This document shows positions 7,933 through 16,274 of a stretch of 64,000 bases of DNA, piece by piece. The notes below the pieces were generated by a model, which ran no database searches, was not told the origin of the DNA, and was given only the letters and a program-made list of their open reading frames with translations. The translations under genes and the position numbers were made by a program. Source of the stretch: Bradyrhizobium amphicarpaeae (GTDB lineage Bacteria > Pseudomonadota > Alphaproteobacteria > Rhizobiales > Xanthobacteraceae); NCBI RefSeq assembly GCF_002266435.3, contig NZ_CP029426.2, positions 1,394,001-1,458,000 of the forward strand. The letters are read 5' to 3'. Each line of letters begins with the position of its first letter. The first letter of the stretch is position 1.

Positions 7933-9450
7933 ATGAGCCGCGCGTTGCGAATTCTCCTTGCCGCCGCCGTCCTGTTTGGCGGCACCGCCGCGCTATCGGC
8001 CGCGGAGACCGCGACGCTGACGCGCGGCACCGCCATCATCGATCCCGATCTCTTGCGCAGGCTCGACGAGGGCGACGCGCTCGCCATCCCGCGCCTGTTG
8101 GCGCCGGAGCGCAAGGCGGATGGTCCGCTGACGACCGACCGGCTGTTCGCGTCGCTGCCGCAGCTCAAGGATATTCCGCCGGCGATCGATGCGGAATTCG
8201 ACCGCTACATCGCAGGGCAGAAGGCGGCCTTTCCGAGCGAGAGCGTCGGCGTCGGCGAAGGCTTTGACGTGCAGCTGTTCGACCGGGCCAATCTGAAATC
8301 GCGCGACACGCGCTTCGTGCTCGCCGGCATCGTCAACCGCATGGACCGCGCCTATGCGTCGGAGGAGTCCTGCGGCGAGATCCGGCTGATCTATCGGCTG
8401 GCGCGTTTCGACGGCACAACCGCGACGCGGCTGCCGATGACGCTCAATCTGGTGATGAAGGCGCGCGATGCACGCCAGATGGACGCGAATGGCAAGCCGA
8501 TCAGTTGCGCCGAGGTCGCGCGGCGCTGGCTCGACAACGGCAACTGGCAGGGGCTGATCGGCAGTCGAGACGACGCCATGCTCGATCGCATCGAGACCAA
8601 CATCCAGCTCTCGGTCGCGGCGAAGTCGGCGCTGCATGATTTCCGTTCCGACTATCTGCTCAAGGTGTTCAAATACGACACAGCCACCAAGACGTTCGCA
8701 GAATCGACGCTGGAGAACCAGATCGACCGTGACCGGATCATGGCGGACGACGCGCTGCGGCGCGACTTCAAGGATTGGCTGCTCGCACCCGAGCATCTTC
8801 GCGCGTTCGATCGCGGCACCGTGCTGATCCCCGAGAAATTCCTGGCCAGACGTGCGGTGGTGCCGACGCCGGCCGGCCTCGATGCTTCGGCGCTGCAGCC
8901 CGAATTCGGCATGATGCAGGCTGAATGGGAGGGCAAGGGCGAGCCGGTCTTCACCGACAACGACGTGGTCGGTGCGTTGAAGCAGGCGGCCGCGCGCGGC
9001 GAACTGCGGAACATCCGCTCGGTCGCGGGCTTCCAGCGCCGTCTCAACGACGTCACCTGCTCGGGCTGCCACCAGACCCGCGGCATCGGCGGCTTTCACT
9101 TTCCGGGCGTCGATTGGCTGGCGGACAAGCCGTCGAATTCCACCATCGTGCCGGCCTCGCCGCATTTCTTCGGCGACCAGCCCCGCCGCCGCGACATCCT
9201 GACCGCATTCGCCGCGGGCAAACGCCCTGATTTCTCACGCGGATTTGCCAGCCGGCCGCAGACCCGCGGCAGCCGGGAGCTCGCCGGGAGCGAGTATCAG
9301 GACGGCTGGGGCGCGCATTGTTCCCTGCAGGACGCGGGACCTGAAACGCGAGATGAGAGTTTTACGTCATGGAGCTGTGCTACAGGCTTGACCTGTCAGG
9401 CCGCCGCGGCCTCGCGCCACATCGGCATGTGCTTCATCAAGACGCGTTAG
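7933..9450 (+). CDS. large secreted protein with one CxxCH haem-type motif (unknown function)
   Basis: A 505-residue protein with a clear signal peptide (RILLAAAVLFGGTAALSAAE). A single CSGCH motif sits at residues 376-380 inside DVTCSGCHQTRGIGGFHFPG, as expected for covalent haem c in the periplasm. The carboxy-terminus adds four more Cys (HCSLQDAG, WSCATGLTC, GMCFIKTR) that could form disulfides. The long amino-terminal part (FVLAGIVNRMDRAYASEESC, EIRLIYRLARFDG) has no family I can name. Its size and lone motif differ from ordinary small cytochromes; it could be a haem-containing oxidase or peroxidase-like enzyme, or the motif could bind no haem. It is transcribed alone. Confidence 0.78.
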   Translation: MSRALRILLAAAVLFGGTAALSAAETATLTRGTAIIDPDLLRRLDEGDALAIPRLLAPERKADGPLTTDRLFASLPQLKDIPPAIDAEFDRYIAGQKAAFPSESVGVGEGFDVQLFDRANLKSRDTRFVLAGIVNRMDRAYASEESCGEIRLIYRLARFDGTTATRLPMTLNLVMKARDARQMDANGKPISCAEVARRWLDNGNWQGLIGSRDDAMLDRIETNIQLSVAAKSALHDFRSDYLLKVFKYDTATKTFAESTLENQIDRDRIMADDALRRDFKDWLLAPEHLRAFDRGTVLIPEKFLARRAVVPTPAGLDASALQPEFGMMQAEWEGKGEPVFTDNDVVGALKQAAARGELRNIRSVAGFQRRLNDVTCSGCHQTRGIGGFHFPGVDWLADKPSNSTIVPASPHFFGDQPRRRDILTAFAAGKRPDFSRGFASRPQTRGSRELAGSEYQDGWGAHCSLQDAGPETRDESFTSWSCATGLTCQAAAASRHIGMCFIKTR

Positions 9451-9485
9451 GCCACCGAGCGATCTGCAAGCGATTTGGATGACCC

Positions 9486-9650
9486 ATGACGGATAGCAGC
9501 AACGCCAACAAGGCGCGCAATCGCGAGATCGCGCGCAATGAGGAAGCCAAGCAGGTCACCGGCAGCGCCCGCGTCAGCATCTGGGCGATTGCGGTGGCCG
9601 TCATCGTCGGCGGGATCCTGTTCACGCTCGGCTGGCTGGGGCTGCGGTAG
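9486..9650 (+). CDS. small single-span membrane protein, 54 residues
   Basis: The ATG at 9486 opens a 54-codon frame ending in TAG at 9650. A charged amino-terminal half (MTDSSNANKARNREIARNEE) is followed by one hydrophobic helix (IWAIAVAVIVGGILFTLGWL) and LR. Such 50-60 residue proteins are widespread in Bradyrhizobium genomes as conserved hypotheticals. It begins 35 bases after the CxxCH protein gene on the same strand and may be cotranscribed. No strong ribosome-binding site is seen. Function unknown. Confidence 0.65.
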   Translation: MTDSSNANKARNREIARNEEAKQVTGSARVSIWAIAVAVIVGGILFTLGWLGLR

Positions 9651-9686
9651 TTTCCCGTCGCCCGCGCACGGGGCGAGGGAGAATCG

Positions 9687-10334
9687 TCACGTCGCGTAAT
9701 TCGTCATCCGCTTGCCCGGCAGCAGCTCGTAGGCCGGCTTCCAGCCGGGCAGCGTGGCCATGCGGCCGAGCCAGGCGTGGATGGCGGGATGGCTCGCGGC
9801 GAAATCAAAGCCGTGCTCGTCGCTGGGATAGTGCAGATAGGCCATCATCGAGATGTCGGCGACCGTCGGCCTCGCACCGATCGCGAAGGCGTTGTGCTGG
9901 AGATGGCCGTCAAGAATGCCGAGGAAGTCCTCGAGCCGGCGGCGAAAATGCTTCAGCACCTGCGGGTCGTTCTTTTCGGTGAAGGCGCGCATGAAGCGAT
10001 AGGTCGCCATGTAGCCGGTGAGCTTGTGGTTGTCCCAGAACAGCCAGCGCAGCAGCTCGAACTTCTCGTCCTCCGTCTCGGCGCCGAAACGGCCATATTG
10101 CTCGGCAAGCTTCAACAGCAGCGGCGCAGTCTGCGTCATCTTCACGCCGTCGACTTCAAGGACGGGAATCTCGCCCATCTCGTTGACGGCCTTGCGCCAT
10201 TCCGCCGTGCGCGTGACGCCGCCGCCGAAATCGGTCCACACCGGCTCGAACGTCTCGCCGCACAGCGTCAGCATCAGCGCCAGCTTGTAGCTGTTGCCGG
10301 ATTCGGGGAAGTAGTGCAGGCGGTAGTGCGGCAT
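9687..10334 (-). CDS. glutathione S-transferase family protein
   Basis: A 215-residue GST. The amino-terminal thioredoxin-fold domain starts HYRLHYFPESGNSYKLALML and includes the glutathione-binding turn EIPVLEVDGVKMTQTAPLLL, with the cis-Pro in IPVL. The helical carboxy-terminal domain contains the folding motif GARPTVADISMMAYLHY. The candidate active-site residue is the Ser or Asn of SGNSYK. GAGG lies 4-5 bases before the ATG. Detoxifying or glutathione-dependent redox role; substrate unknown. Confidence 0.92.
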   Translation of the reverse strand: MPHYRLHYFPESGNSYKLALMLTLCGETFEPVWTDFGGGVTRTAEWRKAVNEMGEIPVLEVDGVKMTQTAPLLLKLAEQYGRFGAETEDEKFELLRWLFWDNHKLTGYMATYRFMRAFTEKNDPQVLKHFRRRLEDFLGILDGHLQHNAFAIGARPTVADISMMAYLHYPSDEHGFDFAASHPAIHAWLGRMATLPGWKPAYELLPGKRMTNYAT

Positions 10335-10386
10335 GGGACCTCGCGAGGAGCGGTGTTGGTGTGAATATAGTGAGATCGTCCGGAAT

Positions 10387-10467
10387 CGTCATTGCGAGCG
10401 CAGCGAAGCAATCCAGCAATGCGTCCGCGGTGGCATTCTGGATTGTTTCGCTGCGCTCGCAACGACG
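10387..10467. repeat. intergenic palindromic repeat, family A
   Basis: An 81-bp inverted repeat. CGTCATTGCGAGCGCAGCGA continues to AGCAATCCAG and returns as CTGGATTGTTTCGCTGCGCT followed by CGCAACGACG. It lies between the GST gene start and the CoA-transferase stop. Confidence 0.85.
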
Positions 10468-10484
10468 GCTGCAGCAGCGCCGCC

Positions 10485-11690
10485 TTACCCCACGGCCCCC
10501 GACGACCGCAGCTGCCTGATCGTCGCCTCGTCGTATCCCGCCTCGCGCAAAATCTCATCGCTGTGCTCGCCGACGCCGGGCGGCTTGCGCGGCTGGACCT
10601 TCTTGGTGCCGTCGATCCAGATCGGGCTGGAGATGGTGAGCATGGTGTCGTTCTCGAACGGCACCAGCACCTCGTTGTCGAGCATCTGCTTGTCGTTAGG
10701 GATCTCGTCCAGAATGGCGACGACGCCGAACACGAGCCCGTTGCCGTCGAGGATCTTGCGCCATTCGGCGAGATCCTTGGTGGCGAAGGTCTCGTCAAAA
10801 ATCTTGACCAGTTCGACCGAACGGGCTTGACGCTCGGCCTTGGTGGCGAAGCGCGGATCGCTGATGAGGTCCTCGCGTCCCAGGCACTTCGCCAGCGCCG
10901 GAAACTGCTTTTCCTCGCTGAGCAGCGACAGGATCAGCCAGCGGCCGTCCTTGCACTGATAGTGGTTGGCGACCGCGTTCAGCGCGCGTTCGCGCGGACG
11001 CCGCTCGCCGAACTTGGCGCCGCAGAGCTTTGCCTGCGCCAGCACGCTCGCGGCCCAGACGCCGTTCGCCATCAGATTGGAGGCGACGTGCGAGCCCTTG
11101 CCGGTCTTCTCGCGCTGATACAGCGCCGTGACGATGGCGCCGTAGAACGCCATGGCGCAGGGATGGTCGCCCATGCCCGCGACCGAGCGGGCCGGGGTGG
11201 TGTCGGTGTCGGCGCGGACCAGGTCCATCAGGCCCGAGCGCGCCCAATAGGCGTTGCTGTCGAAGCCGGGCTTGTTGGCCTCCTCGCCCTTCTCGCCATA
11301 GCCGGTGAAGGAGGCGTAGATCAGCCGGTCGTTGAGATGGGCGAGATGATCATGGGTGATGCCGAGCTTGGCGCGCACCGGCGGCGGCATGTTGGTGATG
11401 AAGACGTCGGCCTCCGCGACCAGCTTGTAAAGCACGGCCTGCGCCTCCGGCTTGGCAAGGTCGAGCGCGATGCTCTTCTTGTTGCGCGCTTCCAGCAGCC
11501 AGGCAAAATTATGCTCGCCGGTGGGATAGCCCGGCAGGTTCGGCAGGTTGCGATAGGGGTCGCCGGCGCCGGGCGGCTCGATCTTGATGACGTCAGCGCC
11601 GAAATCCGACAACACGGTCGCCGCCGCGGGCGCAGCGATGAAGCTCGCGCAGTCCAAAACCTTCAGGCCTGAAAAGATGCCTTTTTCCAT
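10485..11690 (-). CDS. class III (CaiB/BaiF) CoA-transferase
   Basis: A 401-residue family III CoA-transferase, which moves CoA between carboxylic acids through an enzyme-bound aspartyl anhydride. Hallmarks are the amino-terminal LKVLDCASFIAAPAAATVLSDF, DVIKIEPPGAGDPYR, IALDLAKPEAQAVLYKLV, and the loop KPGFDSNAYWARSGLMD, whose Asp is the probable nucleophile. The carboxy-terminal half carries GRWLILSLLSEEKQF and the usual carboxy-terminal QPRKPPGVGEHSDEIL. It stands alone between a GST gene and putA, so the substrate cannot be inferred. Confidence 0.92.
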   Translation of the reverse strand: MEKGIFSGLKVLDCASFIAAPAAATVLSDFGADVIKIEPPGAGDPYRNLPNLPGYPTGEHNFAWLLEARNKKSIALDLAKPEAQAVLYKLVAEADVFITNMPPPVRAKLGITHDHLAHLNDRLIYASFTGYGEKGEEANKPGFDSNAYWARSGLMDLVRADTDTTPARSVAGMGDHPCAMAFYGAIVTALYQREKTGKGSHVASNLMANGVWAASVLAQAKLCGAKFGERRPRERALNAVANHYQCKDGRWLILSLLSEEKQFPALAKCLGREDLISDPRFATKAERQARSVELVKIFDETFATKDLAEWRKILDGNGLVFGVVAILDEIPNDKQMLDNEVLVPFENDTMLTISSPIWIDGTKKVQPRKPPGVGEHSDEILREAGYDEATIRQLRSSGAVG

Positions 11691-11806
11691 CGCGGCGTCG
11701 CTCCCTTAGCTTCGGTCGTTTCCCGCGCGCTGGAATTGGCGCGGGCCGGTGTTGGGAGCATTAGACCGATGTTTTGCAGGGATGCAACGGCGCCTGGCGC
11801 AGGGCC

Positions 11807-14806
11807 TCACTCCTCCCCCGCAAGCAACGCCGCGTTGCCGCCGGCTGCGGCCGTGTTGATCGTCACGGTCTGCTCGGTCGCGAAGCGGGCGAGGTAGTGC
11901 GGGCCGCCGGCCTTGGGGCCGGTTCCCGAGAGGCCGTTGCCGCCGAAGGGCTGCACGCCGACCACGGCCCCGATCATGTTGCGGTTGACATAGATGTTGC
12001 CGATCTGGAGGCGGTCGATGATGGCCTCGATGGTGTCGTCGATGCGGGAATGGATGCCGAGCGTGAGGCCGTAACCGGTGCGCTCGATCGTCGCAAGTAC
12101 GCGTTCGAGACTTTCGGCGCGGTAGCGCACGACGTGAAGGATCGGGCCGAATACCTCCTCGGTGAGCTGGCCGGCGTCTTTGAGCTCGAAGATGTGCGGC
12201 GCGACAAAGCAGCCTTGCGGCGCGTGGCCTGCAAAGTGCAGTCGCGCCTCGCGCGTCATCCGCGCGATATGCGCCTCCAGCCGCTGCTTGGCCTCCATGT
12301 CGATCACCGGGCCGACATGGGTTGCGACGTCGCAGGGATCGCCGATCCTGAGCTCGCGCGCCGCGCCCGCGATCATCTCGATCATGCGGTCGGCGACGTC
12401 CTCCTGCACGAACAGGAGTCGCAGCGCCGAGCAGCGCTGGCCGGCGGAGCGGAACGCCGAGGTCACGACATCGTCGGCGACCTGCTCGGGCAGCGCGGTG
12501 GCGTCGGCGATCATCGCATTGATGCCGCCGGTCTCCGCGATCAGCGGCACGATCGGGCCGTCCTTGGCGGCGAGCGTGCGGTTGATGCTGCGGGCGACCT
12601 CGGTCGAGCCGGTGAAGACGACGCCGGCGATATCGGCATGCGCGGTCAGGGCGGCACCGATGCGGCCGTCGCCGGCAACGAGATGCAACGCATCTTTCGG
12701 GATGCCGGCCTCGTGCAGCAGGGCGACGGCCTCGCGCGCGATGCGCGGCGTCTGTTCGGCAGGCTTGGCCACCACGCTGTTGCCGGCCATCAGGGCTGCG
12801 GTGACCTGGCCGAGGAAGATCGCCAGCGGAAAATTCCACGGCGAGATCGCGACGAAGACGCCGCGGCCGCGCATGGCGAGCGTATTGCTCTCGCCGGTCG
12901 GGCCCGGCATCGCCGCATCAACGCCGAACAGCTTGCGGCCTTGCGCGGCATAATAGCGGCAGAAATCGACGGCTTCGCGCAGCTCCGACAGCGCGTCGTC
13001 GAGCGTCTTGCCGCCTTCGGCCTGTAACAGTGCGATGAAGCGGGCGCCGCGGCTTTCCAGGAGATGCGCGGCCTGCTCCAGCGCTGCCGCACGCGTGGTC
13101 GCCGGTGTCCGGCTCCAGCTCGCAAAGCCGGCACGCGCGGCAGTCACTGCCGCATTGGCCTGCTCCGCCGTGGCATCCGCGATCGGCCCGAGCCCGGCGG
13201 TCTCGGCCTTGACGTCGGTCAGCAGCCGGTCGAGCCCGAGGCGCGCGCCGAATTCGACGCCGCGCGAATTGCGCCGCTCCGGCGCGTAGAGATCGCCCGG
13301 CAGGGGAATTTTGGAATGGGCCGCCGCTTCCGGCCGGACGATGGCGTCCGCCGGGCGCTGCAGCAGCGCCGCGACAGGCACGCGATCATCGGCGGCCTGC
13401 GCCACGAAGGAGGAATTGGCGCCGTTCTCCAGCAGCCGCCGCACCAGATAGGCGAGCAGATCGCGGTGGCTGCCGACCGGCGCATAGGTGCGGGTGGCGA
13501 TCTCGGGGCGATCTCCTGCCAATTGCTCGTACAGCGCTTCGCCCATGCCGTGCAGGCGCTGGAATTCGAAGCCGCCACCGTCTGCTGCGAGCTCCAGCAC
13601 GGTCGCGACCGTCAGCGCGTTGTGCGTGGCGAATTGCGGGAAGATGTGCGGCCGCAGGGCCAGCAGCTTCGTCGCGCAGGCGACGTAGTTCAGATCCGTC
13701 ATCGCCTTGCGCGTGAAGACGGGATAGCCGTCGAGCCCGCGTTCCTGCGCGCGCTTGATCTCGGTGTCCCAATAGGCGCCCTTGACCAGCCGCACCATCA
13801 GCTTGCGGTCATGCGCGCGCGCGAGCGCATCGACATGGTCGATCACCGCACTGGCGCGCTTCTGATAGGCCTGGATCGCGAGGCCAAAGCCGTCCCAACC
13901 TCTCAGCGAGGCATCGGCGAGCGTCGCCGCGATCACATCGAGCGACAGCTCCAGCCGGTCGGCTTCCTCGGCATCGACGGTGAAGTTCAGGTCATGGGCC
14001 TTGGCACGCTGCGCGAGGTCCAGCAGCAGCGGCACCAGCTCGGCCATCACGCGCTCGCGGCTGATCGCCTCGAAGCGCGGATGCAATGCCGAGAGTTTTA
14101 CGGAAATGCCGGGCCGGTCGGGCAGGGGATTGCTTCCCGCAGCCTTGCCGATGGTCTCGATCGCGCTGGCATAAGCGTCGAAATAGCGCCTGGCGTCCGC
14201 GGCCGTGCGCGCGCCTTCGCCGAGCATGTCGAAGGAATAGCGCGGCCTTTCGCCGGAGCGCGGCTTGCCCCGCTCCAGCGCCTGCTCGATGGTCTCGCCC
14301 AGCACGAAATGATTGCCCATCAGCCGCATCGCCTGGCGCGTGGCGGTGCGCACGGCCGGTGCGCCGAGCCGCTTCACCAGTCGGCCGATCGTGCCGCCCG
14401 GCGTCTCGCCGGGCTGGATCACCCGCGCCGACAGGCCGAGCGCCCAGGCCGAGGCGTTGACCAGGAAGGCCGTGGATTTGGTCTCGTGGTGGATGAAGTC
14501 GCCCTCACCGAGCTTGTCCTCGATGAACTGGTCGGCGGTGCGCGCGTCGGGCACGCGCAGCAGCGCTTCCGCCAGCACCATCAGCGCGAGCCCTTCCTTG
14601 GTCGAGAGCGCGAACTCCCGCAGCATGTCCTCGACGCCACCCAGCCGGTCGTCGCGCTTGCGGATCGCCTCGATCAGCCGCGTCGCGGTCCGGTCGATCC
14701 GGGCCTCCTGTGGCGGGCTGAGATGCGACGCCGGCAGCAGGCGCGCGGCGATCTCGGCATCATCGGGCGCGTAGGGGGCGGTGAAGGGCGGCGGGATGTC
14801 CGGCAT
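11807..14806 (-). CDS. putA: bifunctional proline dehydrogenase/L-glutamate gamma-semialdehyde dehydrogenase PutA
   Basis: This 999-residue enzyme oxidises proline to glutamate in two channelled steps, first with FAD and then with NAD+. The proline dehydrogenase barrel fills roughly residues 80-440 (GISVKLSALHPRFEA, LMVRLVKGAYWDTEIKRAQ, FATHNALTVA). The aldehyde dehydrogenase domain fills the rest (PWNFPLAIFLGQVTAALMAG, AETGGINAMI, SAGQRCSALR). Counting places the catalytic Cys at 792, as in the structurally studied B. japonicum PutA, which has the same length. There is no amino-terminal ribbon-helix-helix domain, so it does not regulate itself; an Lrp-type gene is divergent. Expected at the membrane face, where FADH2 reduces quinone. 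Confidence 0.97.
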   Translation of the reverse strand: MPDIPPPFTAPYAPDDAEIAARLLPASHLSPPQEARIDRTATRLIEAIRKRDDRLGGVEDMLREFALSTKEGLALMVLAEALLRVPDARTADQFIEDKLGEGDFIHHETKSTAFLVNASAWALGLSARVIQPGETPGGTIGRLVKRLGAPAVRTATRQAMRLMGNHFVLGETIEQALERGKPRSGERPRYSFDMLGEGARTAADARRYFDAYASAIETIGKAAGSNPLPDRPGISVKLSALHPRFEAISRERVMAELVPLLLDLAQRAKAHDLNFTVDAEEADRLELSLDVIAATLADASLRGWDGFGLAIQAYQKRASAVIDHVDALARAHDRKLMVRLVKGAYWDTEIKRAQERGLDGYPVFTRKAMTDLNYVACATKLLALRPHIFPQFATHNALTVATVLELAADGGGFEFQRLHGMGEALYEQLAGDRPEIATRTYAPVGSHRDLLAYLVRRLLENGANSSFVAQAADDRVPVAALLQRPADAIVRPEAAAHSKIPLPGDLYAPERRNSRGVEFGARLGLDRLLTDVKAETAGLGPIADATAEQANAAVTAARAGFASWSRTPATTRAAALEQAAHLLESRGARFIALLQAEGGKTLDDALSELREAVDFCRYYAAQGRKLFGVDAAMPGPTGESNTLAMRGRGVFVAISPWNFPLAIFLGQVTAALMAGNSVVAKPAEQTPRIAREAVALLHEAGIPKDALHLVAGDGRIGAALTAHADIAGVVFTGSTEVARSINRTLAAKDGPIVPLIAETGGINAMIADATALPEQVADDVVTSAFRSAGQRCSALRLLFVQEDVADRMIEMIAGAARELRIGDPCDVATHVGPVIDMEAKQRLEAHIARMTREARLHFAGHAPQGCFVAPHIFELKDAGQLTEEVFGPILHVVRYRAESLERVLATIERTGYGLTLGIHSRIDDTIEAIIDRLQIGNIYVNRNMIGAVVGVQPFGGNGLSGTGPKAGGPHYLARFATEQTVTINTAAAGGNAALLAGEE

Positions 14807-14859
14807 GGCGTGTCCTGTGGCTCGATTCAGGATAAGGCCCCTGTGACCGTGGTTCGATA

Positions 14860-14871
14860 GACAATTTTGTC
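14860..14871. promoter_or_regulatory. candidate operator in the putA-lrp intergenic region
   Basis: GACAA-TT-TTGTC is a 5-bp inverted repeat with a 2-base spacer in AT-rich DNA, 54 bases upstream of putA and 49 bases upstream of the divergent Lrp/AsnC gene. The context and AT-richness fit an Lrp-family site, but the sequence alone does not prove it. Confidence 0.35.
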
Positions 14872-14919
14872 GATTTGCCTTAGGAAATGAGGATCAGAGG
14901 CTAGATAACCTTACAAGAT

Positions 14920-15381
14920 ATGGATCTGGATCGAATCGACCGCAGAATTCTCTCGATTTTGCAGGAAGACGGGCGCATCGCCAATGTCGAGCTCGCCGAA
15001 CGCATCGGCTTGTCGCCGACATCCATAGGCGAGCGGCTGAAGCGCTTGCAGCGCGAGGGCTTTGTCGAAGGCTATGGCGCGCGGCTCAACCCGCACCGGC
15101 TTGGTCTCGGCCTCCTCGTGTTCGTCGAGGTGCTGCTCGACAAGACCACGCCGGACAATTTCGAGCGGTTTGCGCGTGCGGTGAAACTCGCACCGGAAGT
15201 TCTGGAGTGTCACATGGTTGCCGGCGGCTTCGACTATCTTGTGAAGGCGCGGCTTGCCGACATGGCGGCGTATCGACGCTTTCTCGGCGAGACCCTGCTG
15301 TCGATGCCGGGTGTGCGCGAGACGCGGACCTATGCGGTGATGGAGGAGATCAAGCGCGACGCACCGTTACCGGTGGGCTGA
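14920..15381 (+). CDS. putR: Lrp/AsnC family regulator, probable PutR
   Basis: A 153-residue Lrp/AsnC regulator. The amino-terminal winged helix-turn-helix spans roughly residues 4-60 (DRIDRRILSILQEDGRIANVE, IGLSPTSIGERLKRLQREGF). The carboxy-terminal RAM effector domain follows (VLECHMVAGGFDYLVKARLA, LLSMPGVRETRTYAVMEEIK). It is divergent from putA, 113 bases apart. This arrangement is standard for the proline-responsive activator PutR of alphaproteobacteria, so the likely job is proline-dependent activation of putA. The link to proline is from position and family, not from a visible ligand residue. No clear Shine-Dalgarno sequence precedes the ATG. Confidence 0.88.
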   Translation: MDLDRIDRRILSILQEDGRIANVELAERIGLSPTSIGERLKRLQREGFVEGYGARLNPHRLGLGLLVFVEVLLDKTTPDNFERFARAVKLAPEVLECHMVAGGFDYLVKARLADMAAYRRFLGETLLSMPGVRETRTYAVMEEIKRDAPLPVG

Positions 15382-15550
15382 CGAAGTGCCGTCGCGATTG
15401 TCATTGCTGAGGCGTTGAACGCGCGGTCCTCGCGGGAAATAGCTCTCCGTGTGCAGTCGCAACGCCTGTCGTCGAATGCACTGGCCGTCTTCTGAAATTT
15501 TCTTGGCCCGGCTCCCGGATCGATCCGGGAGGCAGCAAAAGCTGGCGGGC

Positions 15551-15751
15551 TTATACTTTGAGGTTCTCTGCGGAAGTCTTGCCCCGGTTTGCGATCTCTT
15601 CGTATTCCACCGTCTGTCCTTCGTTCAGGGACGACAGACCGGCCTTCTGCACTGCCGAGATATGCACGAACACATCCTTGCCGCCCGACGCAGGCTGGAT
15701 AAATCCATAACCCTTCGTCGGGTTGAACCACTTGACCGTACCTTTAGCCAT
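15551..15751 (-). CDS. cold-shock protein, CspA family
   Basis: A 66-residue cold-shock domain protein starting [20 protein letters not shown]. The frame is open 18 codons further upstream, but the ATG at 15751 gives the family start and has GGAGAAG 7-8 bases before it. RNP1 is KGYGFIQP and RNP2 is DVFVHIS, the aromatic single-strand nucleic-acid binding motifs. It acts as an RNA chaperone in the cytoplasm. The roughly 100-base upstream leader holds two inverted repeats (15786-15817, CGAACCG/CGGTTCG; 15838-15867, ATGTGG/CCACAT) that could give a structured 5' UTR, as in other csp mRNAs. Confidence 0.95.
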   Translation of the reverse strand: MAKGTVKWFNPTKGYGFIQPASGGKDVFVHISAVQKAGLSSLNEGQTVEYEEIANRGKTSAENLKV

Positions 15752-15959
15752 CACGACTTCTCCGCGGGTCTTCCTCCGAGATCTCGAACCGCCAATCCCC
15801 GCCAACCGGCCGGTTCGGTCCTAACAGGATACGCGGAATGTGGCTGGCTTGGTAGCTCAAACCACATCCGCCTTTCGCCGAATTCCGCTCAACTTCGCGG
15901 CGCTTTTACCGGTTTTGCCCGTTTCGCGGTCAACTGGCCGGCGTGCTGCGCGCCGTCAG

Positions 15960-16262
15960 TCAATACGTCGCGGCCAAATACTCGACGATCTTGCCGACGT
16001 CGGCATCGTCGATCGGTGCGCCATAGACCTTGATCATCTTGGTCACCTCCGCCTGCCAGAAGCCTTTCTTGTCCTTCATCGGCGGCTGCGTCTTGATGTA
16101 GTCGGCCGAGTGGCAGGCGCTGCAATTGCCTTGGACGACTTCGAGATTGGGCCCGGCCTTGAAGGCGGCGACCTCGTCCGGAAGCTTGTAATTGACGGGC
16201 GCCGCGGTCGCGGCCGTCAAGCCGGTGGCGAGCGTGATGGCGAGGAGAACGGTGCGCTGCAT
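15960..16262 (-). CDS. sorB: c-type cytochrome subunit of sulfite dehydrogenase (SorB)
   Basis: A 100-residue periplasmic monohaem cytochrome c. A signal peptide (MQRTVLLAITLATGLTAATA) precedes the CSACH haem motif at residues 47-51; a Met in VTKMIKVYG or QPPMKD could be the distal ligand. An ATG two codons earlier exists, but GAGGGAGA is spaced correctly only for the ATG at 16262. It begins 12 bases after the molybdenum subunit, so the two are translationally linked. It would carry electrons from the SorA molybdenum centre to a downstream cytochrome c. Confidence 0.92.
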   Translation of the reverse strand: MQRTVLLAITLATGLTAATAAPVNYKLPDEVAAFKAGPNLEVVQGNCSACHSADYIKTQPPMKDKKGFWQAEVTKMIKVYGAPIDDADVGKIVEYLAATY

Positions 16263-16274
16263 GATCATTCTCCC

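Noticed and set aside
13064..14860. 598-codon plus-strand frame opposite putA
   Set aside because: PutA on the minus strand is full length with catalytic residues in place. The plus frame has shadow composition.
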